A DNA stretch of 64,000 nucleotides from Podospora bellae-mahoneyi (lineage: Eukaryota; Ascomycota; Sordariomycetes; Sordariales; Podosporaceae). A model generated the notes under the pieces. It saw nothing but the letters and a program-made list of their open reading frames with translations, searched no databases and had not been told where the DNA came from. A program made the translations under genes and the position numbers. Each line of letters starts with the position of its first letter. Within the stretch, counting starts at the first letter, position 1. Shown piece by piece: positions 43,250 to 55,000 of this stretch. Where the stretch lies: contig NC_085883.1 in NCBI RefSeq assembly GCF_035222275.1, forward strand, positions 1,364,001-1,428,000. The letters run 5' to 3'.

Positions 43250-44566
43250 ATGGCACCCCCCAAACCTCACCCTCCCATCTCTACCACCCTGCCCCCACTC
43301 CTCCTCGGCACCGCAACCTTCAACCACCAATATGTCTCGGACCCCCTAGCCATGCCCTACCGCGACATCGTCTCCCGCGCCATCTCCCTCGGCGTCAAAG
43401 CCTTCGACACATCCCCCTACTACGGCCCTTCCGAAGTCCTCCTCGGCACCGCCCTCGACAGCCTCATGAACCCCACCGCCTCGGCCTCCAACCCCCTCCC
43501 CATCCCCCTCGAGCGCGAGTCCATCTTCCTCGTCACAAAAGCAGGGAGGATAGCTGGCGACGAATTCGACTACTCCCCCACCTGGATCAGATACTCCATC
43601 CTGCGAAGTCTTCAGCGCCTGCACACCGAGTACCTCGACCTCGTGTATATGCACGACGTCGAATTTGTCTCCCCAGATGAGGTCCTAGCAGCGGTGAAGG
43701 AGCTCCGGAGGTTACGAGACGAGGAAGGGCTGGTTCGGTACGTGGGCATCAGCGGGTTTCCAGCCCATGTGTTGGCCAGCTTGGCCGAGATGATTCTGGA
43801 AAAGACCGGGGAGCCGTTGGATGCGGTGCTGAGCTATGGCCACTTTACGGTGCAGAATCGCAAGTTGGCGCTGCCTTGGGTGGCCGGGGAGACGAGACCA
43901 GAAGAGTCATCCTCATCGCCGTTGGCGAGGCTAAAGAGGGCTGGTGTCGAGGTGGTGTTGAATGCGAGCATGCTGGGCATGGGCTTGCTCACCAACCGGG
44001 GCATCCCCCCTGATGAGAGGAGCGAGGCCTCTCCGCTGGCGAAGTGGCATCCTTCACTTCCTGAGCTCCGGGTGGCGTGTAAGGAGTTGGCGGGGATTAC
44101 TGGCACAGCTGGCGAGCGTTTGGAGTCGGTGGCGATTCGGTGGTCGTTGCAGGAGTGGGCGCGCATAGGGGCTGCTGCTGGCGTTGGTGTGCAGGTCCCA
44201 TCAACTGCTTCCGGCAACGATACCGCCACAGTGGGTGCTACCGTGTGCGGTGTATCGTCCATTAGCGAGCTTGAAGAGACAGTCGCGGAGTGGAAGGGGG
44301 TTCTGTCCAGTCTCGGCCATGCCGTTGACGGGAAGATCGATCCTGCATATGGTAAAGAACGGCAGGACAAGGTACTGCGACTGGTTCAACACCAGCTGTG
44401 GCCAGCGCTTGGTAGATGGATGGATTATGCTTGGGAAAGTCCCGGTCCTGGCTATGTCAACACTCGTCCGGAGGAAGACAAAGGTCGGGTACCGTCTGAT
44501 TCTATAATGATTGCATACCAGCAACGCCTGGCCGCCAGGTCAACCAGAGATGCACAGCCGAAGTAG
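43250..44566 (+). CDS. D-arabinose 1-dehydrogenase-like aldo-keto reductase (Ara2 type)
   Basis: NAD(P)-dependent oxidation of D-arabinose, the step before D-erythroascorbate. Single exon, 438 aa. AKR fold with 'LLLGTATFNHQYVSDP', the catalytic tetrad Asp in 'KAFDTSPYYG', Tyr in 'YYGPSE', Lys in 'LVTKAGR' and His in 'VYMHDVEF', then 'GLVRYVGISGFP', 'LSYGHFTVQNRKL' and 'VEVVLNASMLGMGLLTNRG' as in Ara2. A C-terminal extension of about 60 residues ('WPALGRWMDYAWESPGPGY') follows the AKR barrel. The ATG at 43250 has a good context (CCAACC before). Neighbouring pectin and sugar-transport genes fit pentose use but the genes are not adjacent enough to infer co-regulation. Confidence 0.88.
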   Translation: MAPPKPHPPISTTLPPLLLGTATFNHQYVSDPLAMPYRDIVSRAISLGVKAFDTSPYYGPSEVLLGTALDSLMNPTASASNPLPIPLERESIFLVTKAGRIAGDEFDYSPTWIRYSILRSLQRLHTEYLDLVYMHDVEFVSPDEVLAAVKELRRLRDEEGLVRYVGISGFPAHVLASLAEMILEKTGEPLDAVLSYGHFTVQNRKLALPWVAGETRPEESSSSPLARLKRAGVEVVLNASMLGMGLLTNRGIPPDERSEASPLAKWHPSLPELRVACKELAGITGTAGERLESVAIRWSLQEWARIGAAAGVGVQVPSTASGNDTATVGATVCGVSSISELEETVAEWKGVLSSLGHAVDGKIDPAYGKERQDKVLRLVQHQLWPALGRWMDYAWESPGPGYVNTRPEEDKGRVPSDSIMIAYQQRLAARSTRDAQPK

Positions 44567-45021
44567 TAAAATCTGATCAGTCTCTTCTTCACCATTGCAT
44601 CCAGCGAAACCTGGTACATTGGTGGTCTCCTAAAAGGACCTTGTCATTGCTCGTCTACCTGCCGCATGAGAATACAATGCTTCCAAAAAATGTGAATCCT
44701 AGACGAAAACAGCCCCTAAAAGATCAGGTGCTCCAGACTCCATTCCATCACTGACGCCCACTTCCAGTCTGATGCCATAGCAAAAAATGAAAATCCATTC
44801 TTTGTGAATGGAAGTTCGCTGACATTGCGAAACGTAACGCGAGAAAAGGTACAAAGAGGGGGCTAAAAGGGGGCAAACGATGGGTGGGAGAGAAGACGGT
44901 GTATGCACAAAAGAAACCCAACACACAGTGTCGCCTCTTCTTCATCTCCCGTTGATGTGTTCTAGGAACCTGCGTCAGCTGCCTCTGGTCGCAGGAGGCC
45001 ACACCGAATCAGACCGCATAA
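44567..45021. other. Convergent spacer
   Basis: 455 bp between two convergent genes; 3' UTRs only. Nothing else is seen. Confidence 0.55.
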
Positions 45022-47633
45022 CTATTGCGTGAGTTGGTGAGTGCGCTCCACAGTCGTTGTCTGGTAGCCAAGTTGCTTCGAATCCTCGCCAATCTCGACT
45101 GCGGGAGTGTCGGGTGTAACCATCACCTTAGGTGGAAGCGACGGATCCGAAGTGCTGGGCGCTTCTAGGTGCAGTAGCTCCCTCTCGATTTCTTCCCCAG
45201 TTTGCTTCTGAGCAGCTTCATTCTGTGCTGCCTTGGCCAACAAGTTTCCTCCGGCTTGTTCTGTTGTAGTCGCCTTTTGTTGGGGCTCTTCCAAGCGTTT
45301 GCTCTTCTCTAACTCGATTTGACTCAGTCGCCTTCCGGCGTTCTCGCCCTCTAGACTGACCCCGACCACTTCCGCTAGACTTCTGAAGGTGAGCAAGGGC
45401 TCAGCGCTGGCGCTAGGATCACGGTCCCTCTCTTGGCACTCGCCTTCCTCGGTGGCAGAACGACTTTCAAGACTGAGACCGCTTCCGCGCGGATCTTGAG
45501 CGGTGGATGGCGATGTAAAGCTGCTAGGTTGGCTGTCAAGGATAGAGGAAGAGATTGAGGAGGCACTGCTCATTTGTCTGAGGTGTGATGGGCCTGCAGG
45601 TTGGTGAGTCGCCAGGACTGGTCGGGAGGCAGCGGTGGCGGAAGAACCATCAGAAGTGATGGGTGTATTGCGGTCTACCGCCTTGCCCTTGTCCTTGGTG
45701 TTATCATCAGCTGCTGAACCTGACGCAGCTGCAGCAGTCGTTGCCAGCGCATTTGTGACGCTGGCCTCCACACGAAGGTTGCTAGAAGCACTGTTTCCTC
45801 GCTTCCTCTCCATGCTCAGACTACTTGCGCTTGCTTGGCTGTTTCCTGTACCGTCATCATAGAGCCCGCCACCCACCTGTGTTGGCTTATTCTCCTCTTT
45901 TGTTTTTTGCTTGGCCTTCTCAAGCTCTTCTTTCCGTTTCCGCTCCTCTTCTTCGGCGAGCGACAAACGGATAGCCTCCATGACCATAATCTCCTCGAGC
46001 TCTTCAGCGCGCATGCGTGGAGAGACAACGATGCTGGATGTGCCGCCACGATTACCCCGCTGACCTGAGGAGTCGGCATCACCCGCAGGCGTTGCAGAGC
46101 CGCTGTCGCCATTGTCTCCCTCGCCGTTATTCTGCCCCCCTGAGGGAGCTCCCGTCGATCCCGAACCGCCCGTGTTTCTTCGCCCAAAACGACTCCGAAA
46201 CGCCCGACTCTCAGTATTCCCCATCATGAATGCCGCAGTGTGCAAAGCGGTGGCAGCAGCAGCTCGTCTTGCTTGATGAGCACGCGCAGCTTGGAGTTTG
46301 GTTGCCCATTCTGGTCGGATACGGTCTGTCAAGATAACATTTGGGTTGGTTGCAGAGAGAGATTGAGTCCGTCGGCGGCCCCCGCCAGCAGCCCCCGCGG
46401 GGGGCGACAGAGAAGCCGAGTTTACGGAGCTGCTGGACGACATGGCGGTGCTCATGGATGACAGAGCTGCGGGAGCGATAGAATATGCCAGGCCCCGTCT
46501 GAAAGGTGGCGGATCGTATGTTACACCGAAATCTGGTTGAGTACAATAGGGGCAGCAGGCGGGCTCTGATACCAACATCCCGGCCGCCTCTTCAGGGTTG
46601 TGGTTTGGGTCGTTCTCGTTATGCCCCTCGGGAAAATGCGGATCAGGTCGCTTAATCTGAACGAAGCACTCACTGCAGATAGCCTGTCCACAACACCGCG
46701 TCTGGTTGAGATATGGCGGGTAGGTCAGAAAACAGATCGGACACTCGGTGGCATTCTTGTACAGGAACACCTCGATGGGTTGTCCATTGACAAATGGGTC
46801 ATTGGAAATGTTGATTTCGCGGGGCACAATCTCAGTCGTCGAGCCATTTCGAGAGTTCCCGCCGAGCACGGCGGCGAGAGCTTTGCCACGCGGTCTAAAA
46901 GGGGAGCTCGTTCTAGCGGGCTGGCTGGAGATGGGAGAAGGAAGTGCAGAGCCTGGGTTAGACATGCTGTGTTCCGACGTTGTAGACTGTGTACGGCCAG
47001 CGATCGGAACCATGAGGCTGTTTATATTCCGGGAGCCTTCCGTATGGTCGTTTGCTGACAGAGGACGGGGAATCAGCTCGTCAGGCGGTACTTCATCGGC
47101 AGCTGGAATCGGCAGGCCGCGTGCTGCGGCAATAATTTGAGGTTCTGTCCATTGGTCATCAAGATCGTTCAAACCCCGCCAGAAAGGGGCGATTCTTCTT
47201 TCGATCTAAAGGCATGTCAGTGCTGCTCACAACAGGGACTTGAAAGCCGTATTCTTACCTGCAATTGCCGAACAATCTGCTTGTTGAAGTCTTCGACACC
47301 AACGTATGTTCCCATGGTAACGAGAAATCCACCATCGACGTTCTCCTCCTTCATGCTCCGCTCTCTTTCCGCCAACCGCTGGACTCTTTCCCTCTCCAGT
47401 CTGCGGGCTTCCCGTTCTTGTTTTGTCTCTCTGCGCTCATGATGATGCTCGCTATGGGAGCTCGAGCCTCCCACCAGGCCTAGGACACCCAAATCACCGC
47501 GGCTCAGCCGATTCCGCCGTCCTGGCGACCTGTCTGCATGTAAGGAACTGGTGGCACCCGGCTGAGAGGCGCCGTGGTGGCTGCGGTGGCTTCCATCACC
47601 GCCGCGCGACTCCTTCGTGCTGGCGTTTCCCAT
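45022..47633 (-). CDS. Sip5-like RING-type protein
   Basis: Model: complement(join(45022..47205, 47259..47633)), 852 aa, one 53-nt intron at phase 0. The protein starts MGNASTKESRGGDG, a possible N-myristoylation site (MGNASTKE). Then a His/Ser/Arg-rich stretch, 'GGFLVTMGTYVGVEDFNKQIVRQLQ', 'APFWRGLNDLDDQWTEPQIIAAARGLPIP', and a split RING-like zinc domain with 'ATECPICFLTYPPYLNQTRCC', 'CSECFVQIKR' and 'CCPYCTQPDFGVTY'. The long C-terminal half is Ser/Ala-rich and disordered, with an acidic helix 'ELEEIMVMEAIRLSLAEEEERKRKEELEKAK' that resembles a ubiquitin-interacting motif. Yeast Sip5 links Snf1 kinase and the Glc7 phosphatase in glucose signalling; the same role here is inference. Confidence 0.85.
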
Positions 47634-49340
47634 GTTGCAGTGGTTGAGGCCTTAGGCCGTCATGCGTATTGGCCGTCTCCCGGTCGTCGCTGGCTGTTTG
47701 TCGTAATCTCGCTACGTTGCTTGTAACAACCACGGCTGGCGTTTCTGCAGAGGAGAGCGTCTGGCTGGAAATTGTGCCTGGAGATGGTCGGCAGCAGTTC
47801 GATGGTGGGGAGTTGTAGACGGATTGTGTTCTGGAGGTCAAATGGCAGTGACGTCGACAAGTCCAAATGATAGGCGCGGACGCTGATGGGGTAAAGCAGG
47901 ATCTGGGGGACCTGCGCACATCGACAAGCGGAAACAGGGCGATGGTTCGGGACAAGATCGGCGGAAGGGAGGTATAGATAGTTTGATATTGTAGTGTTCA
48001 AAAATGCAAGGGAACGTAACTAATTGCGCGAGCAGAGATGAGGTTGACTGTTGTTGTTGCTTTGCTTGGGCCGGATATGGCGGAGGCGGGACGGAAGTTG
48101 GCGGTCGGTTGATGGATTCAGTGGGGGAGCACACCCTGACATGACACGTCCCTATTGTGTATCTTGAAGCCTACTGCGAGGCTGAGATATGCGCCGATGA
48201 ACGGTGGCCTGTCCGGTGGGATGTGGAAGTAGTTACACGATACTCGGGACGCATAGAACGGGCCCCGATGCCAGACAGTCGGCGAAAACAAGTATCCGTA
48301 TTATTGGCGAGGCCGGCGATGGCAAGATGACAGGATGGCTGTGATGCTGGGGAATCGATGCCAAGCAATGCCTTCTCCAAAGTCAGGCGGGTGGCCCATG
48401 CACCAAAGCGGGAGGTGTCTGAGCACGAGCCACATCCCTCCTTTTATCACCGTTTGCTTTGCGGCCGCCACATTCCGGTATCTCATCAAAGAGCCTCTCA
48501 AGAGATTTGATGTGCGACTGTGAGCATTTTCCAGAGTTTATTTAATCTTGTTTAACAGCCACGAGTACATTCATTGGGTCGGTAGGTGTTTCAGCGCGAG
48601 TTTGGCTGGCCTCATGATGGCTGCCTCATCTCAAGCACAGCGTGAAAGCTGGTGTTATTCTTGAATTATCTTACATACTTGTCGAGAAAACGCCGGATAA
48701 GTTTCTCCATGTAACCATATAGAAGCACTGAGTTCCAGGTGAACCCCTTTCCGTCAATATTGTGGATGCTTCAGTCGTACAATCATCAAGCTGGACCTTG
48801 TTGCGTAATCTGCACTGAGATTAAAACCAAGTCAGAGAGGTTATTTTGACTCCGGTGGCGGATAATAAAAAACTTTGAAGGGTATAAACTACGAAATGAA
48901 TGTAAACTGCACTTCAAATATGTTAGGACGGCCTTGAAGCTATTGGCACGTTCTCAAAGATGATGTCCAAGGTCAACTCAACTATGTTGAAGTTTTCGAT
49001 CAGCCTGCCAGGGCGAATGCAAGCTCTAGAGCTTTTCGAGTGTGTTTTACTCTTCTCCAGTCATGAAGAGCCGACTGCTGCCCAGAGGGTTTTCACCTTG
49101 TGAGTAAAGCATACCGGGTACGGACTCCAGAGCCATGTATATGCATCAAGAGGCAGTTAAAAGGGCCCAGCAGAAGTCAAACACCCCGTTCGATGTTTTG
49201 GAAATAGGTAATATCCGGCAAGTATTTAGAGCGCATTTGCTGTCTATAATTCAAGGCCTCACTATCATGTTTCTAGATGTTCTTGCTATCTCTCTGGCAC
49301 TTGAATTCAGTAGCAGTTTCTATTATTCTCATTATCTATT

Positions 49341-49524
49341 GTTCTCTCTATCTATTATTCTCTCTATCTATTATTCTCTCTATCTATTATTCTCTCTATC
49401 TATTATTCTCTCTATCTATTATTCTCTCTATCTATTATTCTCTCTATCTATTATTCTCTCTATCTATTATTCTCTCTATCTATTATTCTCTCTATCTATT
49501 ATTCTCTCTATCTATTATTCTCTC
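49341..49524. repeat. 16-bp microsatellite (TCTCTCTATCTATTAT)n
   Basis: About eleven near-perfect head-to-tail copies of a 16-bp pyrimidine-rich unit, with a slightly degenerate first copy (ATTATCTATTGTTCTC) on the left. In one frame it reads as a repeating Tyr/Ser/Leu/Ile peptide, which is why a spurious 142-codon frame spans it. Confidence 0.95.
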
Positions 49525-50752
49525 CAGAACGTGAGTGGTACTCCATGGCAAATTTCGATCTGAGTAGTGACTTCCTGAGGTTCTCAATAACGATTAACGA
49601 TTTACCATGATGATTGCCCACCCACCACGTATCAATTTTCAAATGTCTGAGATTAGGAAGATATTACGGAATTGGCAAATCGTTTGTCTGTAAAGCACCT
49701 GAGTCGCCTACAACTTTTTAAAAGCAGAGAGGTGTATTACTATGTTTCAAGGCCCATTAACTACCTCTCAAGGTACAGTTCGGTACTTTTGCAGTGCCAG
49801 TGTGAATCAAACTAGCGCAATTGCATTCTGTTAATACATATGATTTTATTTTTCTTAGAGCTACTGTTCTCTCTGGAAAGCATAGATCCACAGAACCATT
49901 TTGACATCATGTCTATAGTTAACCAGAAGTGAACATGAAACAACTCGGTCAATCTTCACTCTCTTATTTGAGCTCGTTGACGATTACGGGCTGCACCGTT
50001 GAACGAAGTGCTTAAGATTCATGCAGCCAAAAAATCATACAAAAACATCAAACACGTACTTGAGACCAGTAGCCACTAGACGGTGAGAGAGTGAGTGGGC
50101 AACAGTGGGGCAGAAGACGTTTGGCATCGAGGTATCTGGTCATGTCATGAGGTCATCAACTGTGAAATGTAAAGTTTGAGTGTGGCAATTCTGAAATCAG
50201 AACATGGTGGAGATCAAAGAGATATATGATCTTGCCGGGCATCGCTTACTCAGCGACATCTTGATTAGTACTCCGCCACGATTTTTAGACTGATTTTTCA
50301 TTGACAACCAAATCAGCGATTGGGTCTGAGCCAACAGGACCAGATGGCACAGTCTTGACACTGTTTGACAGTTTGACTGGGACGCGGTTTCGTACTCGTA
50401 ATCGGGATCGGGAATCTGACCTCGGAGTGGTCGAGCGAGCATTGAGCGGTCGACAGTATGCGTAAAGCTGGCAGTCCATACGGAGCGGACTAGCCGATAT
50501 CAACCTGCTTGATACCGGATGTGACAAGTGCACCGGCTTCCACAAGACTTCCGATCTTGTAGGGCTGAGTCGGGCCGGACACAGATCAGAGCAGGCGCGG
50601 GCCTCTCCCGGAGCCGTTGTGCTGGTGAAATGGTGATATTTGGCATTCCGCGACGTCTTGTCACCGCAGGGCACGGCGGGCTATCGGACTGTTGATGGAC
50701 CCCGAAAAGTCTGCGAGCCAAGGGGGCTGAGACCGTCAGTGGCCCACATGAA

Positions 50753-50768
50753 TCCCGGCATGTCGGGA
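50753..50768. promoter_or_regulatory. Inverted repeat TCCCG-N6-CGGGA
   Basis: A perfect 5-bp inverted repeat around GCATGT, containing an everted CCG-N6-CGG arrangement of the sort bound by some Zn2Cys6 factors. It lies about 1.3 kb upstream of the PDR transporter start. Function is inferred from form only. Confidence 0.3.
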
Positions 50769-51814
50769 TACTTTCTTCGGATGGCGTTTGATCCGTAGAA
50801 GATATTCGTCCCGTCTAGTCCCGTTCCCTTGCGCCTGGATGGGTGGGATAGAAAACGCCAAGGCATTCCTAAAAGATGAGACCTTTTATTGATCTCTGGG
50901 GGTCGGGTGTTCCCCACGTGCTTGAGACAAACAGGCAGGGGTCTCTAGTCAGGACTCAGGAGAACAACGAGGGGCTCGAGTGCGAAAGCGCAAAGACACA
51001 CAGTCCCGACTTTCACAATGACCGAGCACAGACAGCTGTGGTTTCGAAGGATGATTACTTGTTGGAGGGCATGATGGCAACGTATGCTGACAGATCCAGA
51101 TTGATAAGGGGGCGGAGATTCTGCTCTGTTTGTGGGGGAGGCAAACACCAGCACTTTTTTTCCCCCTTGACTGATGGTTGGTGGGGGGAGAGAAGCCCAG
51201 GAACAAGCTGATGTAACGGGCCCACGGTGCAATTTCGCATGCCGGTGAATGGACCAAAAACCCCGCTAACGATATCCACGATCTCACCCGTTGCCTGATC
51301 AAGCACTTATCAAGGTTCTGGGGAACGAAAACGAGCCAAAGGGGGCAAGTATCCCCTACACCACAACATGTCGATACCAAACATTCATGCGTGAGAACAA
51401 TCCGTCATAGAGATGGCACGATCGACGTCGAAGTCACAGAGAGATACGAAGTGTCGGAACTGGCTGCACGGCTCGTAATGCATTACATCGGGAGCCGTGT
51501 CAGCATCATACACATCGCCAGTTTGTTCTCTCGAAGCCGTAGACGCCCCGGCAAACCTAATGAAGAGACAGCCCACGGCGGGGATCCAGCTCCACAAGGC
51601 TCACGCTTGCTGCCGGGAACTTTCCCTGTGAAGTGGTTACTGGGAGCTGGGAACTGGAAGCTGGACGAACAACAAGAGAAGAAGAACCCAGGGCGGTGGG
51701 CAGGTCTCGCACTGCGTGGTGGGCGCAAACCCCGTTGCCCAGATCTCGACTAGCTCCGCTCGGGCCCTGCGAAGACTCCGTCTGCCCAGACTTGTCACTT
51801 TTATAATTCGCGAC

Positions 51815-51826
51815 CCCCGATCGGGG
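51815..51826. promoter_or_regulatory. Perfect 12-bp palindrome CCCCGATCGGGG
   Basis: Lies 269 bp upstream of the transporter ATG and just right of TTTATAATTC. The position in the likely core promoter or leader makes it a candidate factor-binding site or RNA hairpin; no known factor is assigned. Confidence 0.4.
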
Positions 51827-52094
51827 CCAAGCAAAGGTCTTTTATTTCTAGTGCAATCGAACCAGACTCGTCGTTGTATTCTGACGCGTCGTGGGACTGT
51901 TCGTCTTCTTGTCTCTCGTTCTTTAACTTTTGCCAGTTTCTTGGTGTTCTTGGTGTTCTTTGCGCCGTTGCTGCTCTTCGAACTGTACGACTTTCGAAGA
52001 CTTGGAGTGTTTGCGACTGAGTGATAGACACCGATCTTGCCTCACAGCCCCATTCGCCAACTGCCACCACCTGGAGATAGCCAACAAACCGACC

Positions 52095-55000
52095 ATGTCC
52101 TTTACTGGGGCAGGTTCCTTCGGGAACTACGACCTCACGGCGCAGAGTACCGGAGCGCCTCTTGGGCGAACGACGACAAACGACCAGCAGCGGGAGGAGG
52201 TTGTGACTGCTGGGGGTTCTTCACCGGGACGGAATGAGAACGACGTGAGCAGGACGAGGGCTACGTCCCTGACTGAGGTGGCCGACAGTGAAGCCGCTAT
52301 TCGCAATGAGAAAGGCAACATCACCGATGCCGCCGACGAGGATGAGGAAGCCATTGATGAGGAGCGCCGCCACAGCGCCGTTCTTGCATTGGCGCGCAAG
52401 TACACTTCACAGTCGCATTACGGTGTCGAGCCCGGCACCAATGTCTTCGAAGCCGCCCTCCAAGATGAGAACTCGCCCATCAACCCCAATGGGCCCAATT
52501 TCAACAGCAAGGCCTGGGCAAAGGCCGTCGTGAGCATGATGGACGGCCGGGGCGCCTCTTTCCGGACCAGCGGTGTTGCTTTCCAGCACCTGAACGTCTT
52601 CGGCTTCGGCGCGCCCACCGATTATCAGAAGGATGTTGCCAACGTCTGGCTCGAGCTCGTTGGGCTCGCCCGCAAGCTGACCGGCAACAAGGGACGTCGC
52701 ATTGACATTTTGCGCGATTTCGATGGTGTGGTCGAGAAGGGAGAGATGCTTGTTGTGCTTGGTCCCCCAGGTTCCGGCTGCAGTACCTTTCTCAAGACCA
52801 TTGCCGGTGACTACAACGGCATCTACATGGATGAGAACTCGTACTTCAACTACCAAGGTATGTGAAATCTGCGCCGATCTGGCCGACAAACACGCCGTGC
52901 TAACCAGTGCCTCAGGCATGACTGCCAAGGAGATGCATACGCACCATCGTGGTGAGGCCATCTACACGGCTGAGGTCGACACACATTTCCCCCAGCTTTC
53001 AGTTGGCGACACCCTCACTTTTGCTGCCCGCGCCCGCGCGCCCCGCCAACTTCCTCCAGGAGTCTCCAAGAGCATGTTTGCCCAGCACTTGAGGGATGTT
53101 GTGATGGCCATGTTCGGCATCAGCCACACGGTCAACACCCGTGTAGGTAACGAGTACATTCGCGGTGTGTCTGGTGGTGAGCGCAAGCGTGTCACCATTG
53201 CCGAGGCTGCCCTGTCCGGTGCCCCTCTTCAGTGCTGGGATAACAGCACAAGAGGTCTTGATAGCGCCAATGCCATCGAGTTCTGCAAGAACCTGAAAAT
53301 GTCGAGCGACCTTTTCCAGAGCACTTGCTGCGTTTCCATCTACCAGGCTCCCCAGAGCGCATACGACCTTTTCGACAAGGCCCTCGTGCTTTACGAAGGA
53401 CGTCAGATCTTCTTCGGAAAGGCCAGCGAGGCCCGTCAGTACTTCGAGAGACTCGGCTTCGATTGCCCTTCCCGCCAGACCACCCCCGATTTCTTGACTT
53501 CCATGACAAGTCCCCTGGAGCGTGTTGTGCGTCCTGGATGGGAGGACAAGGCTCCCCGCACACCCGATGAGTTCGCTGCCGCCTGGAAGAAGAGCCCCGA
53601 GTACCAGGCTCTGCAGGCCCAGATCGAAGCCTACAAGGCGTCGCATCCCATCAACGGTCCCGATGCTGAAGCTTTCCGTGCGTCCAAGCAGGCCCAGCAG
53701 GCCAAGAGCCAGCGTGTCAAGTCGCCCTTCACCCTCTCCTACATGCAGCAGATTCAGCTGTGCCTCTGGAGAGGTTGGAAGCGCCTGACCGGTGATCCTA
53801 GTCTGAGCATCGGTGCTCTGGTTGGAAACACCATCATGGCTCTCATCATCTCCAGTATCTTCTACAACCTCCAACCTACAACGGACAGCTTCTACCAGCG
53901 TGGCGCTTTGCTCTTCTTCGCTTGTCTTATGAACGCCTTCTCCAGTGCTCTTGAAATTCTCACTCTCTACTCGCAACGTCCCATTGTCGAAAAACACAAG
54001 GCCTACGCTCTTTACCACCCATCTGCTGAAGCCATCGCCTCGATGCTGTGCGATTTGCCATACAAGATTGCCAACACCCTCGTCTTCAACCTGACCTTGT
54101 ACTTCATGACGAATCTGCGTCGGGAAGCGGGCGCTTTCTTCTTTTTCCTGCTGTTCTCGTTCTTCACTGTCCTGGTCATGTCCATGATCTTCCGGACAAT
54201 TGCCAGCTCCACAAGAACGCTCTCGCAGGCCATGGTTCCCGCCGCCGCCATCATTCTCGCCTTGGTCATCTTCACTGGTTTTGTCATCCCCATCGATTAC
54301 ATGCCTGGATGGTGCCGCTGGATCAACTACATCGATCCCCTGGCCTATTCCTTCGAGTCTCTCATGGTCAACGAATTCCACGGTCGCAATTTCACTTGCA
54401 CCCAGTTTGTGCCTAACCTCATGATTCCTGGTTATGGTGACATTAGCCCGGCCAACCGCGCTTGCTCCGCCATCGGTTCCATTGCTGGCTCATCTGTTGT
54501 CAATGGCGACGACTACATCAACTCGGCTTTCAGGTACTACGTGTCTCATAAGTGGCGCAACTTTGGTATCTTGCTCGCCTTCATCGCCTTCTTCACCACC
54601 ACCTACATGCTTGCGGCTGAGACAGTCTCTGCTGCCAAGAGCAAGGGTGAGGTCTTGCTCTTCCGTCGCGGCCACAAGCCTGCGTCCTTCAAGGAGAACA
54701 AAGGTGATGCCGAATCTGGCGGTGTCGCTGTTGCTGGACCTGTTGCTAAGGCGGCTGCTGGGTACCAGTCCGATAAGGAGAGTGGCAACATCCAGGGCTC
54801 GACTAGTGTTTTCCATTGGAACAACGTCTGCTACGAGGTCAAGGTCAAGAAGGAGACTCGCCAGATCCTGAACAATGTGGACGGATGGGTGAAGCCCGGT
54901 ACTCTCACGGCTCTCATGGGCGTCTCCGGCGCTGGCAAGACCACTCTTCTCGACTGCTTGGCTGACCGAACCTCCATGGGTGTTATTACGGGAGAAATGC

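Larger units (their letters stand above)
47634..52094. other. Long gene-poor stretch, Sip5-like to PDR transporter
   Basis: 4.46 kb, the longest gap outside the A+T block. The left end should be the Sip5-like promoter; roughly 51.7-52.1 kb is C/T-rich and likely transporter leader, with TTTATAATTC at 51799 as a possible TATA element. No reading frame over 145 codons and none that reads like a protein. No tRNA or 5S gene was recognised. It contains a 16-bp microsatellite and two G+C-rich palindromes listed separately. Lineage-specific noncoding RNA cannot be excluded. Confidence 0.5.

Noticed and set aside
49135-49563. 142-codon hydrophobic frame
   Set aside because: Most of it is the 16-bp microsatellite read in frame.
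51391-51753. 120-codon frame upstream of the PDR transporter
   Set aside because: No family features and an unnatural change from mixed to Arg/Gly/Pro-rich text; likely leader or spacer.
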